Translations under genes and position numbers: made by a program
Notes under the pieces: model-generated
Told to the model about the DNA's origin: nothing
The model's database searches: none
Seen by the model: the letters and a program-made list of their open reading frames with translations, nothing else
NCBI GenBank assembly: GCA_017622845.1
Contig: JAGAQJ010000031.1
Span: forward strand, 1-64,000
Reading direction: 5' to 3'
From: Lachnospiraceae bacterium
GTDB lineage: Bacteria > Bacillota > Clostridia > Lachnospirales > Lachnospiraceae
DNA length: 64,000 bases
Part shown: piece by piece, positions 23,654 to 30,357 of the stretch
Position numbering within the stretch: position 1 is the first letter of the stretch
How the letters are laid out: each line of letters begins with the position of its first letter

Positions 23654-23686
23654 GGCGGCTGTCCAGCACAGCCGCCGTTGTCTTTT
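23654..23686 (+). terminator. Hairpin, possible terminator or attenuator before the relaxase
   Basis: GGCGGCTGT and ACAGCCGCC form a perfect 9-bp stem with a 5-base loop, followed by GTTGTCTTTT. Being directly upstream of the relaxase ribosome binding site it could limit relaxase expression. Confidence 0.6.
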
Positions 23687-23703
23687 GAAAAGGAGGTGCG
23701 GAC

Positions 23704-25110
23704 ACGGCTACAACCTACATCCGGCCCTACAAAGTAGCGGCTGGGAGCAGCGCAATTCAGACAATGGAGGATCGGTTTGCCTATGGGCTCAACCCGGAAA
23801 AGCTGGGAGCCGTGTCCTCCTACCTCTGCGATTCGGCCACGGCCCACGCTGAGTTTCTGCTGGTGAAAAGCCAGTACCAGGCGGAAACGGGCCGGGCCGT
23901 GGAACGCGGGGCCCTGTTCTTTCAGATCCGGCAGGCGTTTCCGCCCGGCGAGGTTACGGCGGAGGAGGCAAACAAACTCGGTTATGAAACTGCCATGCGC
24001 TGGACAAAAGGCAAGTACCAGTTTTTCGTCTGTACCCACATCGACAAGGGCCACATTCATAATCACATTTATTATAACGCCACGGCCTTTGACCGCTCGC
24101 GGAAGTTCCATAACTTTATCGGCTCATCCTTTGCTCTGCGGCGGCTGTCTGACCGGGTGTGTATTGAGCATGAACTGTCCTATATCCAAAAACCGAAGCT
24201 GCACAGCAAGGGCCGCTTTCTCCACTACGGTCAATGGATTGGAGAAAAACCGCCGTCCGCAAAACAGCGGGTGCGGCTGGCTATCGTGGCAGCATTGGAG
24301 AAAAAGCCCGCCGACTTCGAGGCGTTCCTGGGGCTCATGGAGGAGTCCGGCTTTACGGTAAAGCATGGCCGGGGCGGTGTGATCTCATTTCTGGCTCCGG
24401 GACAAGATAAGCCCACCCGCCTGCGGGCATCCACCCTGGGGAACGGTTTTGATCCCGAGAACATCCGGGCGGTGATTGTCGGGGAGCGGCCTATCCCGGA
24501 GATCCCCCGGGAGGCTTCGGCTCCGCCCCGGCGCGTCAATCTGATTATCGACATCCAGCAGCGCATGGCCCAGGGCAAGGGCCCGGCCTATGAGCGGTGG
24601 GCCAAGGTCTATAACCTCAAACAGATGGCCGCCGCGCTTCAATTCCTCCAGGAGCACGATCTTACTGACTATGCGGAGCTGGAGGCCAGCACTGAGGCGG
24701 CGGTGGATCGCTTTCACAAGCTGGCCGGGGAGCTCCGGGACACCGAAACCGCCCTCGCTAAAACCTCTGAGCTCATGGGGGCTGTGGTGGACTATGCAAA
24801 GACCCGACCCGTATTTGACGGCTATAAGGCGGCCCGGTACAGTAAAAAATATCTGGCCCAGCACGAGGCGGAGCTTGCCACCTACCGGGCGGCAAAGGTT
24901 GCCATGAATGAACTATTGAACGGTGCAAAGCTCCCGAAGATCGACGCGCTGAAAAAATCCCGCCAGGAATTGGCGGGAAAGAAAAAGGCTCTTTATGCTG
25001 AGTACCGTGAGGCCCAGGCGCGGATGCGGGAGGCCGTGGCGGTCAAGGCGAACATTGATCATCTGCTCGGCGTGACGGACGAGCGGGAAAATAAGGCCCA
25101 GGAGCGATAG
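23704..25110 (+). CDS. MOBP-type relaxase, ACG start
   Basis: The relaxase nicks the element at oriT and leads the strand into the recipient. From ACG 23704 (AAGGAGG six bases upstream) the 468-residue product begins ATTYIRPYKVAAGSSAIQT, the N-terminus usual for this family. ATG 23764 would remove 20 residues including the tyrosine of TTYIRPYK. The histidine-rich metal site is at about 112-121 (HIDKGHIHNH). The C-terminal half is helical and coiled-coil-like. An in-frame stop at 23686 and no ATG/GTG/TTG/CTG before 23764 make the non-standard start hard to avoid. A cruciform-like region follows. Confidence 0.88.
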   Translation, partial: TATTYIRPYKVAAGSSAIQTMEDRFAYGLNPEKLGAVSSYLCDSATAHAEFLLVKSQYQAETGRAVERGALFFQIRQAFPPGEVTAEEANKLGYETAMRWTKGKYQFFVCTHIDKGHIHNHIYYNATAFDRSRKFHNFIGSSFALRRLSDRVCIEHELSYIQKPKLHSKGRFLHYGQWIGEKPPSAKQRVRLAIVAALEKKPADFEAFLGLMEESGFTVKHGRGGVISFLAPGQDKPTRLRASTLGNGFDPENIRAVIVGERPIPEIPREASAPPRRVNLIIDIQQRMAQGKGPAYERWAKVYNLKQMAAALQFLQEHDLTDYAELEASTEAAVDRFHKLAGELRDTETALAKTSELMGAVVDYAKTRPVFDGYKAARYSKKYLAQHEAELATYRAAKVAMNELLNGAKLPKIDALKKSRQELAGKKKALYAEYREAQARMREAVAVKANIDHLLGVTDERENKAQER

Positions 25111-25145
25111 CGAAAGGCCGCAGACAATCGGCGCATAGCGCCGGG

Positions 25146-25170
25146 ACTTTGGGACATTTTGTCCCGAAGT
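25146..25170. repeat. ICE palindrome copy 11
   Basis: Left arm ACTTTGGGACA, spacer TTT, right arm TGTCCCGAAGT. It lies 36 bases after the relaxase stop and just before the hairpin cluster at 25180-25261. Confidence 0.9.
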
Positions 25171-25179
25171 CCGCCGGGT

Positions 25180-25261
25180 TTGGGGAGGCTCCCCAACAAG
25201 CATTTTTGCGGGCCTGCGGCCCAGCAAAAATTTCGAGTGTGTCCACACTCGAATTGCTTGT
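25180..25261. other. Three-hairpin cruciform region, candidate oriT or ssDNA origin
   Basis: A first hairpin TTGGGGA-GGC-TCCCCAA (25180-25196) is followed by an outer stem ACAAGCA (25196-25202) with TGCTTGT (25255-25261). The outer stem encloses two hairpins: ATTTTTGC-GGGCC with GGCCC-A-GCAAAAAT (25202-25231) and the perfect TTCGAGTGTG with CACACTCGAA (25232-25253). The location directly behind the relaxase gene suggests an origin of transfer or of single-strand conversion. No nick site could be identified. Confidence 0.55.
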
Positions 25262-25313
25262 CGAAACCGCGCAACCCTTAAAATGGCGCAAAAAACGAAG
25301 GCGCGTGTTCTTC

Positions 25314-25673
25314 TTACGCATCCTCCGTTTCTTTGGCGGCTTTCATCGCTTGTATAGTGGCTTCTACAATTTTCAACTCTTTTTCGTCCAGGGAGCCCAG
25401 CATAGCATCAATCCGTTTCCTGCACTCGCTCCCCGCATTTTTGGACGGATAAAAATATTGGTCTACGGATATATCGAACATCGTGACCAGTTGATAAAAG
25501 GTGTTGAGGCTGGGGTGCTGGCCATCGTTCTCATGGTACATGATCGTGCGTGGAGAACGGTCAACAATAAAAGCCACCTGTTCCTGTGTCATCCCGCTGG
25601 CCTCGCGCGCCTTTTTGATGGCGCGTCCTATGTCGTGAAAATCAAATCGTCGTTCATCTCGCTCTATCTTCAT
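25314..25673 (-). CDS. XRE-family helix-turn-helix regulator
   Basis: A 119-residue repressor-type protein. The HTH spans about residues 14-66 (RAIKKAREASGMTQEQVAF, DRSPRTIMYHENDGQHPSL) and ends FYQLVTMFDISVDQYF as in Cro/CI-type regulators. The C-terminus is helical (KELKIVEATIQAMKAAKE). It is the only ICE gene on the minus strand, divergent from the TetR gene. A palindrome AATGTAA-TT-TTACATT lies 11 bases before its start and is a likely autoregulatory operator. Base composition is lower in GC than the transfer genes. Confidence 0.88.
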   Translation of the reverse strand: MKIERDERRFDFHDIGRAIKKAREASGMTQEQVAFIVDRSPRTIMYHENDGQHPSLNTFYQLVTMFDISVDQYFYPSKNAGSECRKRIDAMLGSLDEKELKIVEATIQAMKAAKETEDA

Positions 25674-25683
25674 AATATCACCT

Positions 25684-25699
25684 AATGTAATTTTACATT
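25684..25699. promoter_or_regulatory. Operator-like palindrome upstream of the XRE gene
   Basis: AATGTAA and TTACATT around a TT centre, with a wider CACCT/AGGTG pair outside it. It is placed between the XRE start and the TetR promoter, so it could control either gene. Confidence 0.65.
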
Positions 25700-25772
25700 T
25701 CAGGTGTCATTATTTGAACGAGTGTGTATTTCATACTACTGACTATTTAATTTCATATTTCGGGGGAATCGG

Positions 25773-25801
25773 TTGACACTCCAATGCGTTTGTGGTACTA
25801 T
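25773..25801 (+). promoter_or_regulatory. Promoter of the TetR-MATE operon
   Basis: -35 TTGACA (25773-25778), 17-base spacer, -10 TACTAT (25796-25801). The candidate TetR operator starts two bases downstream. Confidence 0.85.
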
Positions 25802-25802
25802 A

Positions 25803-25826
25803 TGACTAAAATCATATATTCAGTCA
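25803..25826. promoter_or_regulatory. Candidate TetR operator
   Basis: An imperfect palindrome with TGACT-AAAT on the left and ATT-AGTCA on the right, 24 bp, overlapping the expected transcription start. TetR-family repressors usually bind such sites in their own promoter, so repression of the operon until a ligand binds is likely. Confidence 0.65.
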
Positions 25827-25843
25827 CATAGGAGGAAACAATT

Positions 25844-26422
25844 ATGCCAAGAAGTTTTACGGAACGAGAAAAAGAAAAGATCAAAAGAAGTTTACAGGAA
25901 ACCTGTAAGCAGAGTTGGACACAGTATGGCTATAAAAAAACAAGTGTCGATGAAGTTTGCAAACAGGTAGGCATCTCAAAGGGGGCATTTTACCTTTTCT
26001 TTGAATCGAAAGAGGCACTCTTTTGTGAAGTGTTGTGTTCAGTGCAAGAACAAATCTGCAATATGGCATCAGAGGTAATGGAACAACACAAAGATAAATA
26101 TGGCGTTGCAGAAGCCTTAAAGCTCATTTATCGGGAATTTGATAAAAACAATTTTTTGTACGATTCGAACAGTATGGATTTTACAATTTTAATGAACAAG
26201 CTATCGGAGGAACAGGCAAAAAAAATCGAGGAATCCAATTATATGAGCCAACAGCTTTTTTTAAGGCAAGCGTATTTGAAATTCAAGATTGATACAGATT
26301 TGGCGATGTCAGTTATTTATTCTTTGATTGTGAATATTAAAAATAAGGATATTCTTCCTTACAATCACATGGAAACCTTTGATTTTATGGTTGACCATTT
26401 GATTGAAAGTATATATGAATAA
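25844..26422 (+). CDS. TetR/AcrR family transcriptional regulator
   Basis: A 192-residue repressor. The N-terminal DNA-binding domain (about residues 8-60) contains the HTH TSVDEVCKQVGISKGAFYLF, and the helical remainder would bind ligand and dimerise. It is the first gene of an operon with a MATE exporter 17 bases downstream, so it probably senses a compound exported by that pump. AGGAGG precedes ATG. Composition is clearly AT-richer than the transfer genes, marking a separately acquired cargo block. Confidence 0.92.
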   Translation: MPRSFTEREKEKIKRSLQETCKQSWTQYGYKKTSVDEVCKQVGISKGAFYLFFESKEALFCEVLCSVQEQICNMASEVMEQHKDKYGVAEALKLIYREFDKNNFLYDSNSMDFTILMNKLSEEQAKKIEESNYMSQQLFLRQAYLKFKIDTDLAMSVIYSLIVNIKNKDILPYNHMETFDFMVDHLIESIYE

Positions 26423-26439
26423 CAGGAGGTAGAAAAGAA

Positions 26440-27813
26440 GTGCAAAAGGCAGAAAGCAGAGGTCAGTCTACGACACTGACTTCTGGGAGCATAAAGAAAC
26501 AGTTAGTGCTGTTTTCTATTCCAATTTTTTTAGGAACTTTATTACAACAACTTTATAATGTTATTGATGCAGTTGTTGCGGGGCGTTTGGTGAATGAAGA
26601 TGCGCTGTCTGCAATCGGTGTATCTGTTCCAATTTATCTGTTGTTTGTTTCCGTTATTTTGGGTTTGGCTATTGGTATCACGATACTTCTTGCCCAATTT
26701 TTTGGAGCAAAGCAATTCGGTCAGATTAAAAGCTTAATTTCCACGATGTCCATATTTCTGTTGGCTTTAGGATTGGTGATGGCGTTTATCGGGTTAATTT
26801 TAGCAAAAATGCTATTACAGGTTACACAGACCCCCGCTGAGCTTTTAGAGCCTGCAACGGCATATTTAAGAATGGTATTTTTAGGTATTCCATTTTCAAT
26901 GCTGTATAACATGCTCGGCGCAGTTATGAGAAGTCTCGGCGAAACAAAAATGCCGTTATATGCGTTGGTTGTATCGTCCATTATCAACTTAGTGCTTAAT
27001 ATCGTCTTTGTTATAAATGGCGGGGGCGTCATTGGAATTGCCGCTTCAACAATTATTGCGCAGGCAATCTCTGGCATATACCTGTTGATACAACTCCGAA
27101 AGAAATTTCCAATGGTAATTCCAAAGCGAAGCGAGATTGTTTTCGACAGAAAATTATTAGGACTTTCCTTAAAAATCTGTACGCCAATTATTATACAGCA
27201 ACTGGCAGTTTTTCTCGGTATGCTGATTGTGCAAGGTTTTATCAATCAATTAGGAAATGCAAGCATTGGTGGAATGACAGCAGCAAGCCGAATTGAAGCA
27301 TTTATTTTGCTGCCTGTTCAAGCACTCGGCAATGCTCTGAGCATATTTGCAGGACAAAATATCGGAGCAAATGAAAAAGACCGTATGAAGCAAGGCACAC
27401 GGTTTGGCATAATGCTTGCAGTCGCTATCACAGCTCTGCTTTCCGTGATTCTGCTGTTTTGGGGAAAAGGAATATTGGGGCTAATCATCGGCAATAACGA
27501 AGAAATGATATTAAGCGGTTATAGCTATTTTCATGTCTGCCTATGGTTTTACCCGATAAATGCCTTGATATACGGATTGGGCGGTGTGCTTTCTGGTGTT
27601 GGAGATACACTGATTGCAGGGATTCATTCACTGGCATCCATACTCACGAAATTGCTTGTCACTGTATTGCTGATAGGAAAATTAGGACTTCTTTCGATTG
27701 CTATTGCTTCTTGCTTGGGATGGTGTGTAGCAAGTGCTATTGTGGTTCTGAGATACAAGGGGAATAAGTGGCAATCGAAAGCTGTTGTTAAAATTGATGG
27801 AGGTATAAAATGA
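26440..27813 (+). CDS. MATE family multidrug efflux transporter
   Basis: A 457-residue polytopic membrane protein with about 12 hydrophobic segments in two homologous halves, matching the MATE family of Na+ or H+-driven drug exporters. The N-terminal half has GTLLQQLYNVIDAVVAGRLV and a NEDALSAIGVS segment. The second half repeats the pattern from about residue 230 (LKICTPIIIQQLAVFLGML). The start is GTG 26440 after ACAGGAGG. Co-transcribed with the TetR gene and overlapping the DUF4180 gene by four bases. The transported compound is unknown. Confidence 0.93.
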   Translation: MQKAESRGQSTTLTSGSIKKQLVLFSIPIFLGTLLQQLYNVIDAVVAGRLVNEDALSAIGVSVPIYLLFVSVILGLAIGITILLAQFFGAKQFGQIKSLISTMSIFLLALGLVMAFIGLILAKMLLQVTQTPAELLEPATAYLRMVFLGIPFSMLYNMLGAVMRSLGETKMPLYALVVSSIINLVLNIVFVINGGGVIGIAASTIIAQAISGIYLLIQLRKKFPMVIPKRSEIVFDRKLLGLSLKICTPIIIQQLAVFLGMLIVQGFINQLGNASIGGMTAASRIEAFILLPVQALGNALSIFAGQNIGANEKDRMKQGTRFGIMLAVAITALLSVILLFWGKGILGLIIGNNEEMILSGYSYFHVCLWFYPINALIYGLGGVLSGVGDTLIAGIHSLASILTKLLVTVLLIGKLGLLSIAIASCLGWCVASAIVVLRYKGNKWQSKAVVKIDGGIK

Positions 27814-28208
27814 AAATAGAAGTTATAAAGAAAAATAATACAGAGGTTGCCGTTGTGAGCAGTAATGAACTGCTGATTACAGATGTTCAGTCGGCGTTAG
27901 ACTTGATTATGACAGTAAAATACGAAACGGGCTGCACAAATATTGCTGTAAACAAGGGTGCTATCATAAATGATTTCTTTGTATTGAGTACTTGCCTGGC
28001 AGGAGAAATATTGCAGAAATTCATCAACTATGGCGTGAGGTTTGCCATATACGGGGATTTTTCAAAATATACGAGTAAGCCGTTAAAGGATTTTATGTAT
28101 GAGAGCAATAAAGGAAAGGATATTTACTTTCAGCCTACTGCTTCCCTTGCTGTTGACAAGCTCTCTGGATACGCCAAAAGCAAAAAAAGAGACAGCTATG
28201 AACGCTGA
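27810..28208 (+). CDS. DUF4180 domain-containing protein
   Basis: A 132-residue protein that matches DUF4180: alternating strands and helices with KGAIINDFFVLSTCLAGEIL, FAIYGDFSKYTSKPLKDFMY and ESNKGKDIYFQPTASLAV. The family often sits beside TetR regulators and transporters. Function is unknown, though the SpoIIAA/STAS-like pattern suggests binding a partner protein. Its ATG overlaps the MATE stop (ATGA), so it belongs to the same operon. GGAGG precedes the start. Confidence 0.85.
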   Translation: MKIEVIKKNNTEVAVVSSNELLITDVQSALDLIMTVKYETGCTNIAVNKGAIINDFFVLSTCLAGEILQKFINYGVRFAIYGDFSKYTSKPLKDFMYESNKGKDIYFQPTASLAVDKLSGYAKSKKRDSYER

Positions 28209-28225
28209 TTTACAGGAGGTAGTGT

Positions 28226-28421
28226 ATGGATACAAACACAGCCGGAATGGATACGATGTCCTGTTTGCGGCAATAAAACACGGAACAAGATCCGAGAAGA
28301 TACCGTACTGGAAAACTTTCCACTCTTTTGTCCAAAATGCAAACAGGAAACACTTATCAATGTACAACACCTAAATATATCAGTTGTCAAAGAGCCAGAC
28401 GCACAGACGCAGAGCCGATAA
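28226..28421 (+). pseudogene. Cysteine-rich KTR domain gene, single-base frameshift
   Basis: From ATG 28226 (AGGAGG six bases upstream) the frame gives only MDTNTAG then garbage and a stop. Skipping one base near 28246 restores WIRCPVCGNKTRNKIREDTV, then FPLFCPKCKQETLI and the tail SVVKEPDAQTQSR. That is the KTR-type small zinc-ribbon protein (two CPxC pairs) common in conjugative elements. One extra A in the run GGAATGG explains it. The gene is therefore broken, or the base is a sequencing error. It follows DUF4180 by 17 bases and ends in a strong terminator. Confidence 0.8.
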
Positions 28422-28457
28422 CACGCAGATCAAAATGCGGTTATCGGCTCTGTTTTT
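28411..28457 (+). terminator. Intrinsic terminator of the cargo operon
   Basis: AGAGCCGATAAC and GTTATCGGCTCT form a perfect 12-bp stem with a 17-base loop, followed by GTTTTT. It overlaps the last codons of the KTR gene. Confidence 0.92.
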
Positions 28458-28505
28458 CATTACACACAAAACCGCCATCAAATGACGATCTTGCGTGAAC
28501 AAATT

Positions 28506-28549
28506 AAAACGGCGGTTTGAAATATATTTTTCAACCGCCGTTTTCTTTT
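28506..28549 (+). terminator. Second intrinsic terminator
   Basis: AAAACGGCGGTTTGA pairs with TCAACCGCCGTTTT, followed by CTTTTC. It may also act in the reverse direction because of the A-run on the left. Confidence 0.8.
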
Positions 28550-28592
28550 CAAAAAAGAGATTGCGGGGGGTGTATTAAAGTCGCCCTTTTTT

Positions 28593-28641
28593 AAGGATAC
28601 GGCGGTGTCCGGGAGGTATCGCCGTGTCCTTTTTCTTTTTC
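28593..28641 (+). terminator. Third hairpin with T-run
   Basis: AAGGATACGGCG pairs with CGCCGTGTCCTT, then TTTCTTTTT. Three terminators in a row separate the AT-rich cargo from the GC-rich backbone. No gene is seen between 28458 and 28893. Confidence 0.75.
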
Positions 28642-28785
28642 CATCCCCCTAACCTGTCAAAAAAAGCTCATCCCCCGAACAGGATCAGTCCGGCGATGGA
28701 TGCGAAATTTGGCAGTACATAAATGAATTTGTCGTTTCATGCGCTTGTGTGGCCTTGTGTCGCGCAGGCACATTTTGTTTGTCCG

Positions 28786-28810
28786 ACTTCTGGACACTTT
28801 GTCCAGAGGT
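28786..28810. repeat. ICE palindrome copy 12 (compensated variant)
   Basis: Left arm ACTTCTGGACA, spacer CTT, right arm TGTCCAGAGGT. Compared with the other copies, both arms changed at the same mirror position (G to T and C to A), so the dyad is kept. It lies 84 bases upstream of the sigma-like gene. Confidence 0.85.
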
Positions 28811-28893
28811 GCGGGGCGGCTTCCCTGGGTGCCGCTCTCCGCCAGCCCCCGTTTCGGTCACTCGTTCACCCAACACCGAAACGGAGGTTTATA

Positions 28894-29304
28894 ATGACTA
28901 TCATCAATCTGAAAGATTTTTATTATTGGTACATCCAGGATCAGTTTATCGAGGTTTCCGAGGAAGTGGCCGAGGCGCTTCGGGCCAGCGTCCGCTATGA
29001 AGCGGCCTACCAGCGGCGGCTCACCCGGCACAAGGCGCAGTATTCTCTGGACTGCGAGGACGGGATCGAATACTCCGCCTGCCTGCACGAGCCCACTCCC
29101 CAGGAAGTCCTGGAGCTCAAGGAGCGGTTTGTCCGGCTTTGGAACGCCCTCAACTCCCTGCCGGAGATCCAGGGCCGCCGGATCGATGCTCACATCATTC
29201 TTGGCAAAAGCATCAAAGAGATTGCCGAGGCCGAGGGTGTGCATGAGGAGTCCGTCCGGCAGTCTATCAAGCGGGGCTTGGAACGCATGAAAAAAACTTT
29301 TTGA
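28894..29304 (+). CDS. Sigma-70-like regulatory protein of the element
   Basis: A 136-residue protein related to the sigma-factor-like regulators of Tn916/Tn1549 elements. The C-terminal part holds a sigma region 4-like helix-turn-helix (IILGKSIKEIAEAEGVHEES then VRQSIKRGLERM, about 105-133). The N-terminal part (YYWYIQDQFIEVSEEVAEAL) resembles the conserved entry helix. ATG 28894 follows ACGGAGG. It probably controls excision or transfer genes downstream. Confidence 0.82.
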   Translation: MTIINLKDFYYWYIQDQFIEVSEEVAEALRASVRYEAAYQRRLTRHKAQYSLDCEDGIEYSACLHEPTPQEVLELKERFVRLWNALNSLPEIQGRRIDAHIILGKSIKEIAEAEGVHEESVRQSIKRGLERMKKTF

Positions 29305-29649
29305 TTTTTGCTGTTCCCTCACTTGGAATTGATGCAAAAATGTCTTGGTTATTAGAGAGGGAAATATAAACCTCTCCGCAACGGAACGGCGGCGGCCCTG
29401 AGCATAGCGCGGGGAGCCGGGCGGCGGGTGCGCGGTGACTTCTCTCCACGGAGAACGAGCGACAAACACCAGCGCCGCAAATGGGCCGGGCTATCCCACG
29501 GCCACGATCCGCCACAGGACAGGCTGGCCGCCTGTCCCTCCGGGATGCCGTCTCCTTTGCGTTGGGAGCGCCGCGCCGAGTATTGTTGTCTTTGGACAGG
29601 TCAAGGAAACGGGCGCGGCGTTCCCTAATTTCTGATAGGAGGGAAAATT
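29305..29649. other. Intergenic, GC-rich, hairpin-forming
   Basis: No credible coding frame. A hairpin GAGAGG...CCTCTC near 29355-29377 follows the sigma-like gene after a short AT-rich stretch. The rest is GC-rich without clear dyads. The end supplies ATAGGAGGG, the ribosome binding site for the next gene. Confidence 0.4.
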
Positions 29650-29850
29650 ATGAGCTTTGATTCCGAACTTGCGGCCATGCTCTCCGAGCCGTGGAGCAAT
29701 GGTGCGTGTCGCGGCTATGTCATCATGGCGATGGAAAACTGCGGTTTTTCTGACAAAGATATTCGCCATGTCATGGCAGAGCTTTACGAACTGTTTGACT
29801 TTAAGACCTTGGAAGAGGCCGAGGCTCATTACCAAAAAAGCCCCTACTAA
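29650..29850 (+). CDS. Small mobile element protein (66 aa)
   Basis: A 66-residue acidic helical protein (MLSEPWSNGACRGYVIMAME then IRHVMAELYELFDFKTLEEA) that I recall only as a conserved small gene between the sigma-like and recombinase genes of related elements. TAGGAGG precedes the start. Palindrome copy 13 overlaps the last base of the stop codon. Function unknown. Confidence 0.65.
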   Translation: MSFDSELAAMLSEPWSNGACRGYVIMAMENCGFSDKDIRHVMAELYELFDFKTLEEAEAHYQKSPY

Positions 29851-29874
29851 CTTCGAGACATTGTGTCCCGAGGT
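29850..29874. repeat. ICE palindrome copy 13
   Basis: Left arm ACTTCGAGACA, spacer TTG, right arm TGTCCCGAGGT. It overlaps the stop codon of the preceding gene and is followed nine bases later by a terminator. Confidence 0.9.
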
Positions 29875-29882
29875 GGAGTTAG

Positions 29883-29923
29883 GCAAGAGGGCGGCACCGT
29901 GGCGGTGCCGTCCTCTTGCGTTT
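29883..29923 (+). terminator. Intrinsic terminator
   Basis: GCAAGAGG-CGGCACCG pairs with CGGTGCCG-CCTCTTGC, then GTTT. A long stable stem with a weak T-run. Confidence 0.75.
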
Positions 29924-29973
29924 CCCCACAGACAAGCGGGAGGCGTTTATCAATCTGAAAAGGAGGTTTTACC

Positions 29974-30240
29974 GTGAGATTATCTGCACAGGAACTTGAA
30001 AAAATGAAAAGCGTTGACATTGGCGCGGTGGATGCCGAGTCTTTGCCCGATGTGAGCGGTATGACCTTTAATAGCTCCCTCTCCTGCGAGGAGCGCATCA
30101 TCCGATTTTTGCAGATCGTCAAAAACCCGTACTGCTTTTGCATCGGCGGCGTGGGTGTGAAAATTGAATTTGCGGAAAGTGGGCCGTCCCTCCAGGACAC
30201 CTTAACCGACTTCCTAATCCGGCAGAAAAGCGGGCTGTAA
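29974..30240 (+). CDS. DUF6870 family protein
   Basis: An 88-residue protein matching DUF6870: ELEKMKSVDIGAVDAESLPD, then CEERIIRFLQIVKNPYCFCI and VKIEFAESGPSLQDTLTDFL. The family occurs near the recombinase end of Clostridia conjugative elements and its role is unknown. The start is GTG 29974 after AAAGGAGG. A terminator overlaps its stop codon, then palindrome copy 14 and a promoter follow. Confidence 0.78.
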   Translation: MRLSAQELEKMKSVDIGAVDAESLPDVSGMTFNSSLSCEERIIRFLQIVKNPYCFCIGGVGVKIEFAESGPSLQDTLTDFLIRQKSGL

Positions 30241-30261
30241 CTTCGGTTACAGCCTGTTTGT
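30233..30261 (+). terminator. Intrinsic terminator with TTCG loop
   Basis: GGCTGTAAC, tetraloop TTCG, GTTACAGCC, then TGTTTGT. It overlaps the stop codon of the DUF6870 gene and isolates the recombinase gene. Confidence 0.85.
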
Positions 30262-30262
30262 C

Positions 30263-30287
30263 ACTTCGAGACATTGTGTCCCGAGGC
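30263..30287. repeat. ICE palindrome copy 14
   Basis: Left arm ACTTCGAGACA, spacer TTG, right arm TGTCCCGAGGC. It ends 11 bases before the -35 box of the recombinase promoter. Confidence 0.9.
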
Positions 30288-30297
30288 GGAGGCATCC

Positions 30298-30326
30298 TTG
30301 TTGTCCCACCCGGACAGAGTTATAAT
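30298..30326 (+). promoter_or_regulatory. Promoter of the serine recombinase (copy 2 of the twin promoter)
   Basis: -35 TTGTTG (30298-30303), 17-base spacer, -10 TATAAT (30321-30326). The spacer again contains TGTCC-CACCC-GGACA. About 30 bases around it match the promoter at 23253-23281, so recombinase and mobilisation genes appear to be co-regulated. Confidence 0.88.
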
Positions 30327-30357
30327 ATAAGTGTAATGTGATAGGGAAGGAGGAACA

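Noticed and set aside
28099-28374. Apparent 91-aa protein overlapping DUF4180 and the KTR gene
   Set aside because: It is a shadow frame over two recognisable reading frames and has no ribosome binding site.
8539-30287. The 14 palindromes as a CRISPR array
   Set aside because: Spacing is irregular (hundreds to thousands of bases), copies lie in and between genes, and no cas genes are present.
8539-30287. The palindromes as plain intrinsic terminators
   Set aside because: No T-run follows them, and separate classical terminators are found beside several copies.
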